The translations under genes were made by a program, and so were the position numbers. From CAWEQO01 sp963811225 (GTDB lineage: Bacteria; Chloroflexota; Anaerolineae; Anaerolineales; Anaerolineaceae), in contig CAWEQO010000007.1 of NCBI GenBank assembly GCA_963811225.1, positions 248,001-312,000 of the forward strand: DNA of 64,000 bases, given 5' to 3'. Under the pieces are notes generated by a model. That model saw only the letters and a list, made by a program, of their open reading frames with translations, had not been told where the DNA came from and did not search any database. Position 1 is the stretch's first letter, and every line of letters begins with the position of its first letter. Of this stretch, positions 44,021 through 52,544 are shown piece after piece.

Positions 44021-44063
44021 AATTCAGTTGTTGAATTATAAAACCGAGCGCCTGATCGGTCAA
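44021..44063 (-). promoter_or_regulatory. Promoter and dyad operator of the glycan locus
   Basis: On the minus strand TTGACC (44063-44058) and TATAAT (44040-44035) are 17 bases apart. A perfect 6-bp dyad, AATTCA (44021-44026) and TGAATT (44032-44037) with five bases between, overlaps the -10 box and the start point. This is the placement of a repressor operator; the winged-helix protein encoded 14 bases downstream is the obvious candidate. Confidence 0.75.
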
Positions 44064-44125
44064 GGGGCCTAAATGTCCGATGAGAAGCGACGCCTCCCGC
44101 CCCGGCGTCCACCCTCTACTCTCCC

Positions 44126-44154
44126 TTGCATTTACCCATAAAACAGGATACCAT
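44126..44154 (+). promoter_or_regulatory. Probable ferritin promoter
   Basis: TTGCAT (44126-44131) and TACCAT (44149-44154) with a 17-base spacer, about 70 bases upstream of the ferritin start. No clear Fur-type dyad was seen. Confidence 0.45.
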
Positions 44155-44231
44155 TCATGGAGAATAGCAGTCCAATTCCATCACGTTGGCCCCGGCCAAC
44201 AAATCAAATAGTTCAACAATGGGAGAAATCA

Positions 44232-44723
44232 ATGAACAGCCAGCAAGTCCTGAACGAAATGAACGAGCAGATCAAGCACGAGCTTTACTCCGCCTATCTC
44301 TACCTTTCCATGGCCGCCCACTTTGAGGCTGAAAACATGAACGGCTTCGCCCACTGGATGAAAGCCCAATCCAAAGAAGAAGTGGAACACGCCATGAAGT
44401 TCTACGAATTCATCCACGACCGCAACGGGCACGTCACCCTCCAGGCCATCGACCAGCCGCCCAGCCAGTTCGGCGAACCGCAGTCGATCTTCCAGGCCAG
44501 CCTGGAGCACGAGCAGTTCATCACCGGCCGCATTGAGCACATCTACGCCATCGCCCAGCAGGAGAACGACTACGCCGCCCAGAGCTTCCTCAAATGGTTT
44601 GTGGACGAGCAGGTCGAAGAGGAAAAGAACGCCACCCAAATCCTCGAAACCCTCAAACTCGTCGGCAGCAACCCCGCCGGCATCTTCATGGTCGACCGCC
44701 AGATGGCCTCGCGCGGCGGATAA
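44232..44723 (+). CDS. Ferritin (bacterial non-haem)
   Basis: 163 residues. Four-helix ferritin of the FtnA type that oxidises and stores iron in a 24-mer shell in the cytoplasm. Ferroxidase-site residues are visible: Glu in EQIKHELYSAYLY, Glu and His in AQSKEEVEHAMKFYEF, and the downstream E/Q positions in QENDYAAQSFLKWFVDEQVEEEK. GGGAG lies seven bases before the ATG at 44232; an upstream in-frame ATG lacks coding character. Converges on the M1 peptidase gene with a terminator between. Confidence 0.95.
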   Translation: MNSQQVLNEMNEQIKHELYSAYLYLSMAAHFEAENMNGFAHWMKAQSKEEVEHAMKFYEFIHDRNGHVTLQAIDQPPSQFGEPQSIFQASLEHEQFITGRIEHIYAIAQQENDYAAQSFLKWFVDEQVEEEKNATQILETLKLVGSNPAGIFMVDRQMASRGG

Positions 44724-44790
44724 TTCTCGCAGCGCATTTTCGAGCAGCCTTCACAGCTGGTGACCAGCACCAAGAATGAAAGCGATTGTA

Positions 44791-44822
44791 CACAGCCTCA
44801 GGCAGGGATGCCTGGGGCTGTG
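44791..44822 (+). terminator. Hairpin downstream of ferritin
   Basis: 44791-44803 pairs with 44810-44822 (13 bp, one G-U) around a 6-nt loop. Followed by TTG and, ten bases on, a short T run. Lies 67 bases after the ferritin stop. Confidence 0.65.
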
Positions 44823-44884
44823 TTGAATGATCCATTTTTGGACCTCTGCACGAACTGTTCCCTACTCTCCGCTCTCTACCCTCT

Positions 44885-46399
44885 TCACTTAAAATCTTCT
44901 TCGAACACCCCACCCAACTCCTGTCCCGCCGCCTCTTCCATAACCGCCTTGAACTGCTCGAAGCTGGCCGTGCCCCCGCCGTACTGCTGCAAGTAATTCC
45001 GCAGCCCCTGGAAGAAAGCCTCGTCGCCCATCGCCTGGCGCAGGTCGTGCACCAGCAGCGCGCCGCGGTAGTAGCTGTCCATCCCGAACATCTGCTCCGG
45101 CGGCGGATCGTTCAGCGGGTGGTCGCTGGGGTTATTCTCGTACATCAACTGCACCTGCTTCACCTGCTGCTCCAGCACGTTCGGATCGCTGCGCGCCTCC
45201 CACATCCAGGCGATATAGGTAGCGAAGCCCTCATTGCGCCAGATATCCTGCCAAGAGTCCAGGCTGACCCAATCCCCAAACCACATGTGCGACATCTCGT
45301 GCACCATGGTCGATTCGCTCGACTGCGTGTCCAGGATCACCATCGTCTGCGTCTCCAGCGAGGCCCCCAGCGCCATCACCTGCGCATACCCGAACGTGTC
45401 GAATGGGTACGGCCCAAACATCTCGGACATCCAATCCAGCGCCTCGCCAATCAGCGGCTGATTGTCCTCGAAGGCCTGCGTCTGGTCGACGAACGCGTAG
45501 CTGCGCAGCGGCGTGCCGTTGGGCGAGGTCGCCTCGATCCGCTCGTACGGCCCCACCGCCGCCGTCGCCAGGTAGGTCGCCATCGGGTGGTTCTCCTCCC
45601 ACACGTACAGGTCGCCGGGGCGCCCGTCGCCGAACGACGCGCTCACGTCCTTCTGAGTCTCCACCAGCACGCCGTTGGCCGCCCCGGCCATTCCCGAAGG
45701 AACGCTCAGCTCGATGCGGAAGGCAGCCTTGTCGCGCGGGTGGTCGTTGCAAGGGAACACGTAGTGCGCCCCGTCAGGCTCGGAAACGATATACAGGCTG
45801 CCGCCCGGCTGCTCGGGCGGCGGATACTGCAGTCCCAGCGAGGGGATGAACGGCACATACTGCGACGGCTCGAAAGTCGGTTCGCCCGCATATTGGATAT
45901 CCAAAGTAAAGGGGACGCCCACGGCTAACGGTGCAGTCAGCTCCACGATCAACTTGTCGCCTTCGCGCGAATAGTTCAAACTGCTGCTGCCCTGCGTGAT
46001 CGCACTGATCTCGAACCCGCTAAAATCCAGCGAGAGTTCCACCAGGTTCTCCAGCGTGCTGACCGCCTCGATCGTCGTTTCGCCGTACACCTGCTTCACA
46101 GCCGGGTCGAGCTGCAGCCGCAGGGTGTAATGCTGCACGTCATAACCGGTGTTGCCGATCTTCGGGATGTACGGATCGCCGATCGAACCCTCCCCGACCA
46201 TGCCCTCCACCTGTGGTGCGGTTGGCGATTTAGTCGGAACGGCTGTCGGCGCTTCAGTCGGCGCTTCAGTCGGCGCGATCGTCACGGTCGACGCGGGCGG
46301 CTGCGTGGCTGCGGGTGCGATGGTCGGCGCGCTGCAGGCGGTCAGAGCCACCAGCAGGATTGCCAGGACGGTCATCGTAAAGGCGCGTTTTGTCATCAT
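44885..46399 (-). CDS. Secreted M1-family metallopeptidase (lipoprotein)
   Basis: 504 residues. Signal peptide ending in lipobox LTAC, then a T/P-rich linker (about 25-65), beta-rich N-terminal domain and thermolysin-like catalytic domain. The zinc site is HEMSH at 367-371 with Glu390 in NEGFATY exactly 18 residues later. The exopeptidase loop reads GASLETQ (345-351) instead of GAMEN, keeping the Glu. The catalytic Tyr lies in DSYYRGALLVHDLR. The C-terminal helical domain of long aminopeptidases is mostly missing. Trims N-terminal residues from peptides outside the cell. Confidence 0.9.
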   Translation of the reverse strand: MMTKRAFTMTVLAILLVALTACSAPTIAPAATQPPASTVTIAPTEAPTEAPTAVPTKSPTAPQVEGMVGEGSIGDPYIPKIGNTGYDVQHYTLRLQLDPAVKQVYGETTIEAVSTLENLVELSLDFSGFEISAITQGSSSLNYSREGDKLIVELTAPLAVGVPFTLDIQYAGEPTFEPSQYVPFIPSLGLQYPPPEQPGGSLYIVSEPDGAHYVFPCNDHPRDKAAFRIELSVPSGMAGAANGVLVETQKDVSASFGDGRPGDLYVWEENHPMATYLATAAVGPYERIEATSPNGTPLRSYAFVDQTQAFEDNQPLIGEALDWMSEMFGPYPFDTFGYAQVMALGASLETQTMVILDTQSSESTMVHEMSHMWFGDWVSLDSWQDIWRNEGFATYIAWMWEARSDPNVLEQQVKQVQLMYENNPSDHPLNDPPPEQMFGMDSYYRGALLVHDLRQAMGDEAFFQGLRNYLQQYGGGTASFEQFKAVMEEAAGQELGGVFEEDFK

Positions 46400-46573
46400 C
46401 TGATCCCTCTTGTTGGTTGGGGTGAAAGGTGGAACGGACTGCGAGAGTGCGTCCTACCGGGTCTCATCGTTTGTGGTCCTTATGAATCGAGTGGACGATA
46501 CGAAAGCGGTGAATATAAGACCTATTTATACACCTGTCTACTCAAAACGCCATCCCCTCTGCCACTCTCCATC

Positions 46574-46582
46574 TGCTATAAT
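46574..46582 (+). promoter_or_regulatory. Extended -10 promoter of the proline-rich protein gene
   Basis: TATAAT at 46577-46582 preceded by TGC gives an extended -10. No good -35 is present. The gene starts 66 bases downstream with AGGAGG before its ATG. Confidence 0.45.
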
Positions 46583-46647
46583 CCAACCAGACAAGGGGGA
46601 TTATGCGGACCGGGTCTTCCCCGTTCCGCCTTTAGGAGGTATTTCCA

Positions 46648-47448
46648 ATGAAAACTTACCGTTGGATTGTTTTCATCTTGCTTGGCGCGGCCGCATTGAG
46701 CCTGTCGGCCTTTGCCCCTGCCATGCAACCGATCTTGCAAACGCCCACCGGCAGTCCGCCGCCGGTCGGCCCGCCGCCGGCCCTCGTGGTCACGCCGCCG
46801 CCCGAACCGATCCCGCCCACCCCCGGCCCAAGCCTGCCCAAACCCGTTACCGACGCCCGTATCGAGCTGGCCCAAAGGCTGGGGGTGCGTGAGATCCAGA
46901 TCGAGGTGGTCAACGTGCAGCCCACCCAATGGCCGGACGCCTGCATGGGCATCCAGGTCTCCGGGATCCGCTGCGATTCGGCGCCGGTGCCTGGCTACCA
47001 GATCACCCTGGGATATGGCGGCCAAAATTACGTCTACCACACCGACCGGGCCGGCGATATTGCCGTCCTGGCCAACCTGCCTGGGCAGAGCGAGCAGAAC
47101 ATCTTGCTGCACTGGACCCGCGTCGGCGGTGTCGCTGGTTTCTGCAACGACCTGACCGTCTATCAGAACGGCGAGGTGCGCGCCATCAACTGTCCCGGAG
47201 GTGTGGTGCGCCAGGTGATCCACACGCAGCTGCCGCCGGGTCAGTTCCAGCTGCTGCAAAGCTGGGTCAACCAGTACAACAGCCTCAGCCTGCAGCGCAC
47301 CGCTCCGGCCACGGTCGACAATCTGGTCATCAACCTGCGCTTCAGGGGCAGCGGCAGCCAGTCCTTCGATCCGCAGCAGATGCGCTTCCTGTTCGATTAC
47401 GCCGCCGGGGTCTATACCTGGGCCACCTCATCGCCCCTTCAAATCTGA
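46648..47448 (+). CDS. Secreted proline-rich protein of unknown function
   Basis: 266 residues. N-terminal signal peptide or anchor (residues 1-25), a Pro-rich linker (about 33-67), then a globular domain. The domain contains QIEVVNVQPTQWPDACMG and SAPVPGYQITLGYGGQNYVYHTDRAG, a pattern found in exported Chloroflexota proteins that resembles a small protease-inhibitor or PepSY-like fold, but it is not firmly recognised. AGGAGG lies eight bases before the ATG. Its last 10 bases overlap the end of the converging M23-like gene. Confidence 0.7.
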   Translation: MKTYRWIVFILLGAAALSLSAFAPAMQPILQTPTGSPPPVGPPPALVVTPPPEPIPPTPGPSLPKPVTDARIELAQRLGVREIQIEVVNVQPTQWPDACMGIQVSGIRCDSAPVPGYQITLGYGGQNYVYHTDRAGDIAVLANLPGQSEQNILLHWTRVGGVAGFCNDLTVYQNGEVRAINCPGGVVRQVIHTQLPPGQFQLLQSWVNQYNSLSLQRTAPATVDNLVINLRFRGSGSQSFDPQQMRFLFDYAAGVYTWATSSPLQI

Positions 47449-50222
47449 ACGATCGGCGTCGCCTCTCCGGTCGCTTTCTTGCGCAGGTACCACTTGACCA
47501 GGAACCACAGCACCGGCAGGGCCAGGCTGCTTATCGCCAGCCCACCGGGGTGCACCTTGCCGATCTCTTCGATCTTGATCGTGTAGCGCACATCCTCGCC
47601 GGTCAGGCGGGTGTCGATGGGGGTGATGCGCAGCATGTAGATATCGTCGGCCGGGGCGGTCCAATCCAGCGTGACCGCTTCGCCGAAGTTCTCGGCCCGC
47701 TGGCCTGCTTGCAGCCACAGGTCCTCGGCCTTGTAGATGCGCACCATCACTGCCGCCGAGCCCCCCAGCGACTCCGCACGAACCTCGTACTGCTGGTTGG
47801 CTGCGCCTGGGAACACCAGCCAATCCTCATCGCTGCCCGGGCAGAATCCATGGCTCTGCACCTCGCCAATTTCGAGCGGTGCGGGTGTTTTCCAGTCACT
47901 GTCACCGAGCTTCTCAAACGCGTCCGGCTCGCACGCCAGCGTCACCTGAACCCTGGTTTCGGGCTCCTCGGGGTAAGCCTCTAGATTGCCGCCCCGGTCG
48001 ACGCCGCGCATGCGGAACTCATACAGCCCGGCCGCATCCGCGATGAACCACGCCTGGCGCTGCGACCCCGGCACGGCAATCTCCCACAGCTTCCACTTGC
48101 CGCCATCAACTCGATACTGGATCTGGAAGTTGTTGATGTCCTTCTCGCCATCATCCAGCGCCCAGCGTAACGGGACCACGCTGGTGCCTAAGGTTTCCGG
48201 CAGCGGCTCCATGTGGCTCTCGGGCGGGGAGTCGAAACCCCTCACCGTAAAGTCCAGGCTGGCGCTGCTCTCGCCCGAGATGTTGCGGGCCGTCACCGTC
48301 CAGGTATAGCGTCCGGCGGGCAGCTTGCCCACCTCCCAAGAGGAGACGCTCTGCCAGTCCAGCGTCTTGTGGAAATCATCCTGACCGATCAGTTCGCAGC
48401 GGGTTTCCTCGGCATTCTCCACCGGCTGCCACGCCAGCACGATCGTGTCCTGGTTGGTTGGGCTCTGGCCGATGTCGCCGACGTACGGCGGGATGAGCCT
48501 GGGCCTGGCCGGGGCTGGGATCAGTCCTTGCACCTTCAACGATGAGACGGTGTTGCGCCCGATCACATTGTCGCCCAGGTCCACATCCGAAACGGTGATG
48601 CGCTCGGCTTTGCCGCCGAAGCTGCCTTCTGGGTACAGCAGCACGGTCGCCTCCGCCCCCAGCTTGACCGACTCGATATTGTCGTTGCCGACCGGATCAA
48701 AGGCGTGAGCGTCCGGATACTCGCCAGGGTCCAGTACCTGGCACTCGCCCGAGTAGATGGCTCCACCGAAGACCGCCACCTGCTGCGGGCCGGGGCGGCA
48801 GTCCGGCGTCGCGGTTGCGGTTGGCGCGGGCGGCGGCTCGCAGGCGAACGTCTTGATCACCTGTGTCTCACCCGCCATGCCGTCCAACTCCTTGCCCGAC
48901 TTGTCCACCACCTTCACACCCAGGGAAAACGGCCCGTCTGGGATTCCCAGGTCGCACAGGTTCAAGGTGGTCTTGAGGGAATTGCCTTCGATCACGTCGC
49001 CCGCCGCCTGCCAGTCCTTACGGTAGCGGTAGAACAGCTGCATCGAGGCCACGCTTTTATCATCCCTGGCCCTGGCTGTGACCATCAGTTTGCGCCTGGT
49101 GATCTCGCTGCCCCCCTTGGGCGCAGTAATCTCGGCGGTGGGACGCTCGGTGTCGCCGTTGCCGGACACGTACAGGTTGCCCGGCGAGCATTCTCGCCCG
49201 TACCCGGGGAATTGGGCCGCCTCGGCGCAGGTGCGCGGCCGCCCGCCGTTGTCCTTGACGTCATCGAAGATGATATCCACGGAAGTGCCCCAGTATGAGC
49301 CGGCGTTGGTATGCACCATAAAATGCAGGTGGTGCCCGGTGCTGGCGCCGGTGTCGTCGGCGCTGCCAATCAGCTCACCTTGCAGCACCTCTGCCCCCGG
49401 CTTTCGGAACTTCTCGGGGATGCTGTCTTGCGCCAGGTGGTAGTACACCTGATAGGTGGTCGGTTGGGTGGTCTTGTCCTCCAGGATCAGGTAGTTGGCG
49501 TGCTTGGTGTTGCCGTTGGGGTAATTCCAGACTGCCAGCTTCACGGTCCCGCCCCTGGCGGCATGCACCGGGAACATGGTGCCGTCGGCGAAGTCAAAGG
49601 CATACAGGCAGGTGGTCGGGCAGGTCTTGTACACGAACACGTGGCCGATGCTGCCTGAGACGCGCTTGGCTAACCCGGCCTCCCACGGCAGTCGATAGCC
49701 GCTGAACACCTGATGCTCTTTCTTGAGCTTCTGCTGGCCGGGCTGGTACTGCAAGCGGACTTCCTCCCCCATCAGGTCATTCGGCACACTCGCCAGCGCC
49801 TCCGCAAAACTGGCATCCGCCTGCAAGGTGAGCTTCCAGCGCTGCTGACCACTCTTCTCGTCCTGCACCCGCCGGGCAATCGCCAAACCCGGCTCGGCCG
49901 GGACGACCTCGCCGCTCTCCTTGTCCATCAGCTTGATCCACACCAGCGCCAGGTCGCCCTTTTTACCGAAGTCCACGTGGTCGAGGTCCACCTGATACAT
50001 CAAGTAGGCGACCACGTCATCTCGGCCGGAGATTGCGTTCTGCAGCGCCAGGCGGATCGCCTCCACGTCTTGCTCTTGCTTGGGTTCCAGCGTGGGCGTC
50101 GCTATGGCCGAATGCGCCTGTGCAGCCGACGCAGCGCCGGGTGTGCCGCCGAACAGGGCGAACCCCAGCCCCAGCAAAATGATGATCATCCCGCACGACG
50201 ACAAGAACAGTATTTTCTTCAT
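47439..50222 (-). CDS. Large exported M23-like protein with Fn3 and pre-peptidase domains
   Basis: 927 residues from the ATG at 50222 (AGGAGG five bases upstream). Order: signal peptide 1-35; about 60-150 unknown; LytM/M23 domain about 195-320 with YAFDFADGTMFPVHAARGGTV and the HxH motif in GHHLHFMVH; Ig/Fn3-like repeats about 380-760 that include PTNQDTIVLAWQPV; a pre-peptidase C-terminal-like domain about 790-885; and a C-terminal membrane helix. M23 enzymes cut peptidoglycan cross-links, but the first zinc ligand (His four residues before the Asp) is Leu here, so it may be inactive or only bind cell wall. Confidence 0.82.
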   Translation of the reverse strand: MKKILFLSSCGMIIILLGLGFALFGGTPGAASAAQAHSAIATPTLEPKQEQDVEAIRLALQNAISGRDDVVAYLMYQVDLDHVDFGKKGDLALVWIKLMDKESGEVVPAEPGLAIARRVQDEKSGQQRWKLTLQADASFAEALASVPNDLMGEEVRLQYQPGQQKLKKEHQVFSGYRLPWEAGLAKRVSGSIGHVFVYKTCPTTCLYAFDFADGTMFPVHAARGGTVKLAVWNYPNGNTKHANYLILEDKTTQPTTYQVYYHLAQDSIPEKFRKPGAEVLQGELIGSADDTGASTGHHLHFMVHTNAGSYWGTSVDIIFDDVKDNGGRPRTCAEAAQFPGYGRECSPGNLYVSGNGDTERPTAEITAPKGGSEITRRKLMVTARARDDKSVASMQLFYRYRKDWQAAGDVIEGNSLKTTLNLCDLGIPDGPFSLGVKVVDKSGKELDGMAGETQVIKTFACEPPPAPTATATPDCRPGPQQVAVFGGAIYSGECQVLDPGEYPDAHAFDPVGNDNIESVKLGAEATVLLYPEGSFGGKAERITVSDVDLGDNVIGRNTVSSLKVQGLIPAPARPRLIPPYVGDIGQSPTNQDTIVLAWQPVENAEETRCELIGQDDFHKTLDWQSVSSWEVGKLPAGRYTWTVTARNISGESSASLDFTVRGFDSPPESHMEPLPETLGTSVVPLRWALDDGEKDINNFQIQYRVDGGKWKLWEIAVPGSQRQAWFIADAAGLYEFRMRGVDRGGNLEAYPEEPETRVQVTLACEPDAFEKLGDSDWKTPAPLEIGEVQSHGFCPGSDEDWLVFPGAANQQYEVRAESLGGSAAVMVRIYKAEDLWLQAGQRAENFGEAVTLDWTAPADDIYMLRITPIDTRLTGEDVRYTIKIEEIGKVHPGGLAISSLALPVLWFLVKWYLRKKATGEATPIVQI

Positions 50223-50380
50223 GGAGGCCTCCTGCAAATGCAATGAAATCTGCGATGTGATGCTGCCGGATATGGTGCATGATCTGTACCAATGAAAAGC
50301 CGTTTCCCCCATTTCATGCTCTGAGTATCATGTCGAATAGAGCGAGGGCGCCCATGTTACGACAAACCGCAGAGGTCCGC

Positions 50381-50687
50381 ATGAATTCAGCCTTGAACCA
50401 CAAAATCGAAAGGCTGCTGCGCGAGCAGCACACCATCACCGAGGTCGCTAAGACGCCCCCATCTGCACCGTCGCCGCACCCATCACCGCAAGCGACCATA
50501 AGTTCGGCGTCTGGATGCTGGAGACCATCCACGGGCCGCAAGTTTTCACGACCTGACCTTCGTGCAAATCCTGGCCGGCCCGATCGCCCTATCGATTGAC
50601 CGCGCCCGCCTGGAAGCCAAAGCCGACCAGCCGCAACGCCGCAAATCAATACCCCAATCTACAACTCTCGACTACGCCCCAACTTAA
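50381..50687 (+). pseudogene. GAF-domain protein remnant
   Basis: A start with GAGG upstream gives MNSALNHKIERLLREQHTI, the helix that usually precedes a GAF domain. Most of the domain is missing, and the C-terminal part reappears in other frames: APITASDHKFGVWMLETIH, a stop, then DLTFVQILAGPIALSIDRARL and a stop at 50685-50687. At least one internal deletion and one frameshift separate the pieces. The parent was probably a GAF sensor or histidine kinase. Confidence 0.65.
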
Positions 50688-50694
50688 TTTGCGG

Positions 50695-50723
50695 TTGACC
50701 ATGGCGCTGCTCGGGTTTACAAT
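50695..50723 (+). promoter_or_regulatory. Promoter for a near-leaderless transcript
   Basis: TTGACC (50695-50700) and TACAAT (50718-50723) with a 17-base spacer. Transcription should start at about 50730, only about seven bases before the ATG at 50737, which has no ribosome-binding site. Confidence 0.65.
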
Positions 50724-50736
50724 TTCTGCACGCAAA

Positions 50737-51621
50737 ATGAAAAATTCATTTAACAAGCTCACTCGTAATCCACGGCTCAAATCCATCCTGTTCGGTCTGG
50801 CAGCTCTGTTCGTGCTGGCAATCATTGCTGCCACCGCCTTCGTGGTCTGGAAAAAATCCGATCCAAAAGTCGAGGTAACCTACATCGAAGCCGGTCAGGG
50901 TGATTCCATTCTCATCCGCACGTCTGACCATAAGGTAGCGCTCATCGATGGCAGCTATCCAAACGGCAAGGCATTGGCGTATCTGCAATCGCATGGGGTC
51001 AAGCACATCGACCTGGTGGTGGTCACGCACGCGCATGACGATCATACCGGCGGAATACCAGAAATTTTAAATGCCATTCCGGTCGACCGGTTGGTATGGA
51101 ATGGGCAGGAACTGGACTCGCCGATCTTCGATGATTTTCATCAAGCTATGCTCGATCATGGTTTAGGAGATGTCGTCAAAGTGGGCGACCGGCTCGAGTT
51201 AGGCCGGGTGGCTCTCGATGTTCTGGCGCCCACGCAAATTTTTGAGGTACCGAACAATAATTCCGTCGTCACCCGGCTGGTGGTTGGGAAAGTAACCTTC
51301 CTGTTCGCCGGCGATGCCATGCGGGATGAAGAACAATGGATGATGGAGTATGGTGTCCCACTGAAAGCGCAAATCCTGAAGGTGGGTCATCACGCGGCTG
51401 ACACCTCCTCTTCCGAGGCATTCATCCGGCAAGTCTCACCAGAAGCAGCCATTTATACGGCCGAGACCGGCAACATCCATCACTTCCCCCATCAGGTGAC
51501 GCTCGACACGCTCAAGTCGGTTGGGGCGACCATCTACGGCACTGATGTCAACGGCACAGTCACGGTCTCTACGGACGGCAAAACCTACACGGTCGACGTC
51601 GATCGCGGCGAGCCCCATTAA
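50737..51621 (+). CDS. Membrane-anchored metallo-beta-lactamase-fold protein (ComEC-like hydrolase domain)
   Basis: 294 residues from the ATG at 50737. One N-terminal membrane helix (about 16-35), then an MBL domain outside the cell. VTYIEAGQGDSILIRT starts the fold, the zinc motif is THAHDDHTGG, further ligands sit in LFAGDAM and VGHHAADTSSSEAFI. This matches the hydrolase domain attached to ComEC, the DNA-uptake channel, but no ComEC channel region is present. Free-standing forms may degrade DNA or other phosphodiesters. Ends just before a bidirectional terminator. Confidence 0.85.
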   Translation: MKNSFNKLTRNPRLKSILFGLAALFVLAIIAATAFVVWKKSDPKVEVTYIEAGQGDSILIRTSDHKVALIDGSYPNGKALAYLQSHGVKHIDLVVVTHAHDDHTGGIPEILNAIPVDRLVWNGQELDSPIFDDFHQAMLDHGLGDVVKVGDRLELGRVALDVLAPTQIFEVPNNNSVVTRLVVGKVTFLFAGDAMRDEEQWMMEYGVPLKAQILKVGHHAADTSSSEAFIRQVSPEAAIYTAETGNIHHFPHQVTLDTLKSVGATIYGTDVNGTVTVSTDGKTYTVDVDRGEPH

Positions 51622-51630
51622 AATAAGGGT

Positions 51631-51680
51631 TTTAATGCCAAGAGAGCGAGGATGATGGTCCTCGCTCTCTTGGCATTAAA
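51631..51680. terminator. 22-bp perfect inverted repeat, bidirectional terminator
   Basis: Arms 51631-51652 and 51659-51680 with a 6-nt loop, lying between two converging genes (stops at 51621 and 51691). On both strands the stem ends in TTTAA/TTAAA, which weakens the distal RNA-DNA hybrid. Confidence 0.8.
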
Positions 51681-51690
51681 GCCGCTGCCG

Positions 51691-52467
51691 TTAGCGGTTC
51701 GAGAGCAGCTCCAGCAGCTCTGGCAGCAGCGCATGGGAAACAGCAAGGCCATCCTTGCCGTGGATCCACTCCCTGCCGGTCCAGTCGCAGTAAACGCCAC
51801 CGGCTTCGCTAAAGATCGGCGGGAAAGGGGCGCAGTCCCAGGCGTTCATCGCCGGGTCAATCATGGCGTCTGCCCGTCCGGTTGCTGCCAGGAAGTAGCC
51901 GTAGGCATCATTCCAGCCCATAAACAGCTTCGAGCGCTGCATCAAATCCTCGAACACATCTTCACGACCGTAATTCCAGAAAGTCTTCGGCTCGGTGAAG
52001 CACACGGTGCTGTCGGCCAGGCGCTGTGTCGAGGACATGCGCGTCCTGCGCCCGTTCCACCAGCAGCCTTCCCCGGTGGCGGCCGCCAGCATATCATCCA
52101 GGCCTGGAAGATAGACTGCCCCCACGGCAGATTTGCCCTCGATCTCCAAACCGATCAGCACAGAGTACAGCGGCACCCCGCGCACAAAAGACTTGGTGCC
52201 GTCGATCGGGTCGATGAACCAGCGGTGACTGGCGTTCGCCTGACCGCTCTCACCATACTCCTCCCCGGCGATGGCATGGCCGGGGTAGGCTTTCTCGATC
52301 CGCCCGCGGATGAACTCCTCCACCTTCCGGTCGGCGATGGTCACCGGCGAGCCGTCGGTCTTGACGTCCACCTGGACGTCGGCCTGGAAATACCCGAGCG
52401 TGATCTTGCCGGCCAGGTAGGCAGTCTCGACCGCAAAGTCCAGGTAATCACGCAGCGTTTCACTCAT
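51691..52467 (-). CDS. Inositol-monophosphatase-family phosphatase (HisN-like)
   Basis: 258 residues. Metal-site motifs: GEEYGE near 68, WFIDPIDGTKSFVRG near 83-97 and the second Asp in MNAWDCAPFPPIFSEAGG near 207-224. Proteins with this exact pattern are usually annotated as histidinol-phosphatase (HisN type) or inositol-1-monophosphatase; they hydrolyse small phosphate monoesters with Mg2+. No his genes are nearby, so the substrate is open. Lies downstream of the sigma-factor gene, with a hairpin between. Confidence 0.88.
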   Translation of the reverse strand: MSETLRDYLDFAVETAYLAGKITLGYFQADVQVDVKTDGSPVTIADRKVEEFIRGRIEKAYPGHAIAGEEYGESGQANASHRWFIDPIDGTKSFVRGVPLYSVLIGLEIEGKSAVGAVYLPGLDDMLAAATGEGCWWNGRRTRMSSTQRLADSTVCFTEPKTFWNYGREDVFEDLMQRSKLFMGWNDAYGYFLAATGRADAMIDPAMNAWDCAPFPPIFSEAGGVYCDWTGREWIHGKDGLAVSHALLPELLELLSNR

Positions 52468-52498
52468 CCAATGCCCTCCTCATTCATCAACCAGGCAA

Positions 52499-52521
52499 CC
52501 AGGTTTCTGACAGAAACCTGG
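52499..52521. terminator. Short hairpin downstream of the sigma-factor gene
   Basis: 52499-52509 and 52511-52521 are perfect complements around a single base; in practice a stem of about 9 bp with a 5-nt loop. Lies between the sigma stop (52545) and the phosphatase start (52467), both minus strand. Confidence 0.5.
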
Positions 52522-52544
52522 CTGTAACCTTGAAACGGCAAGTT

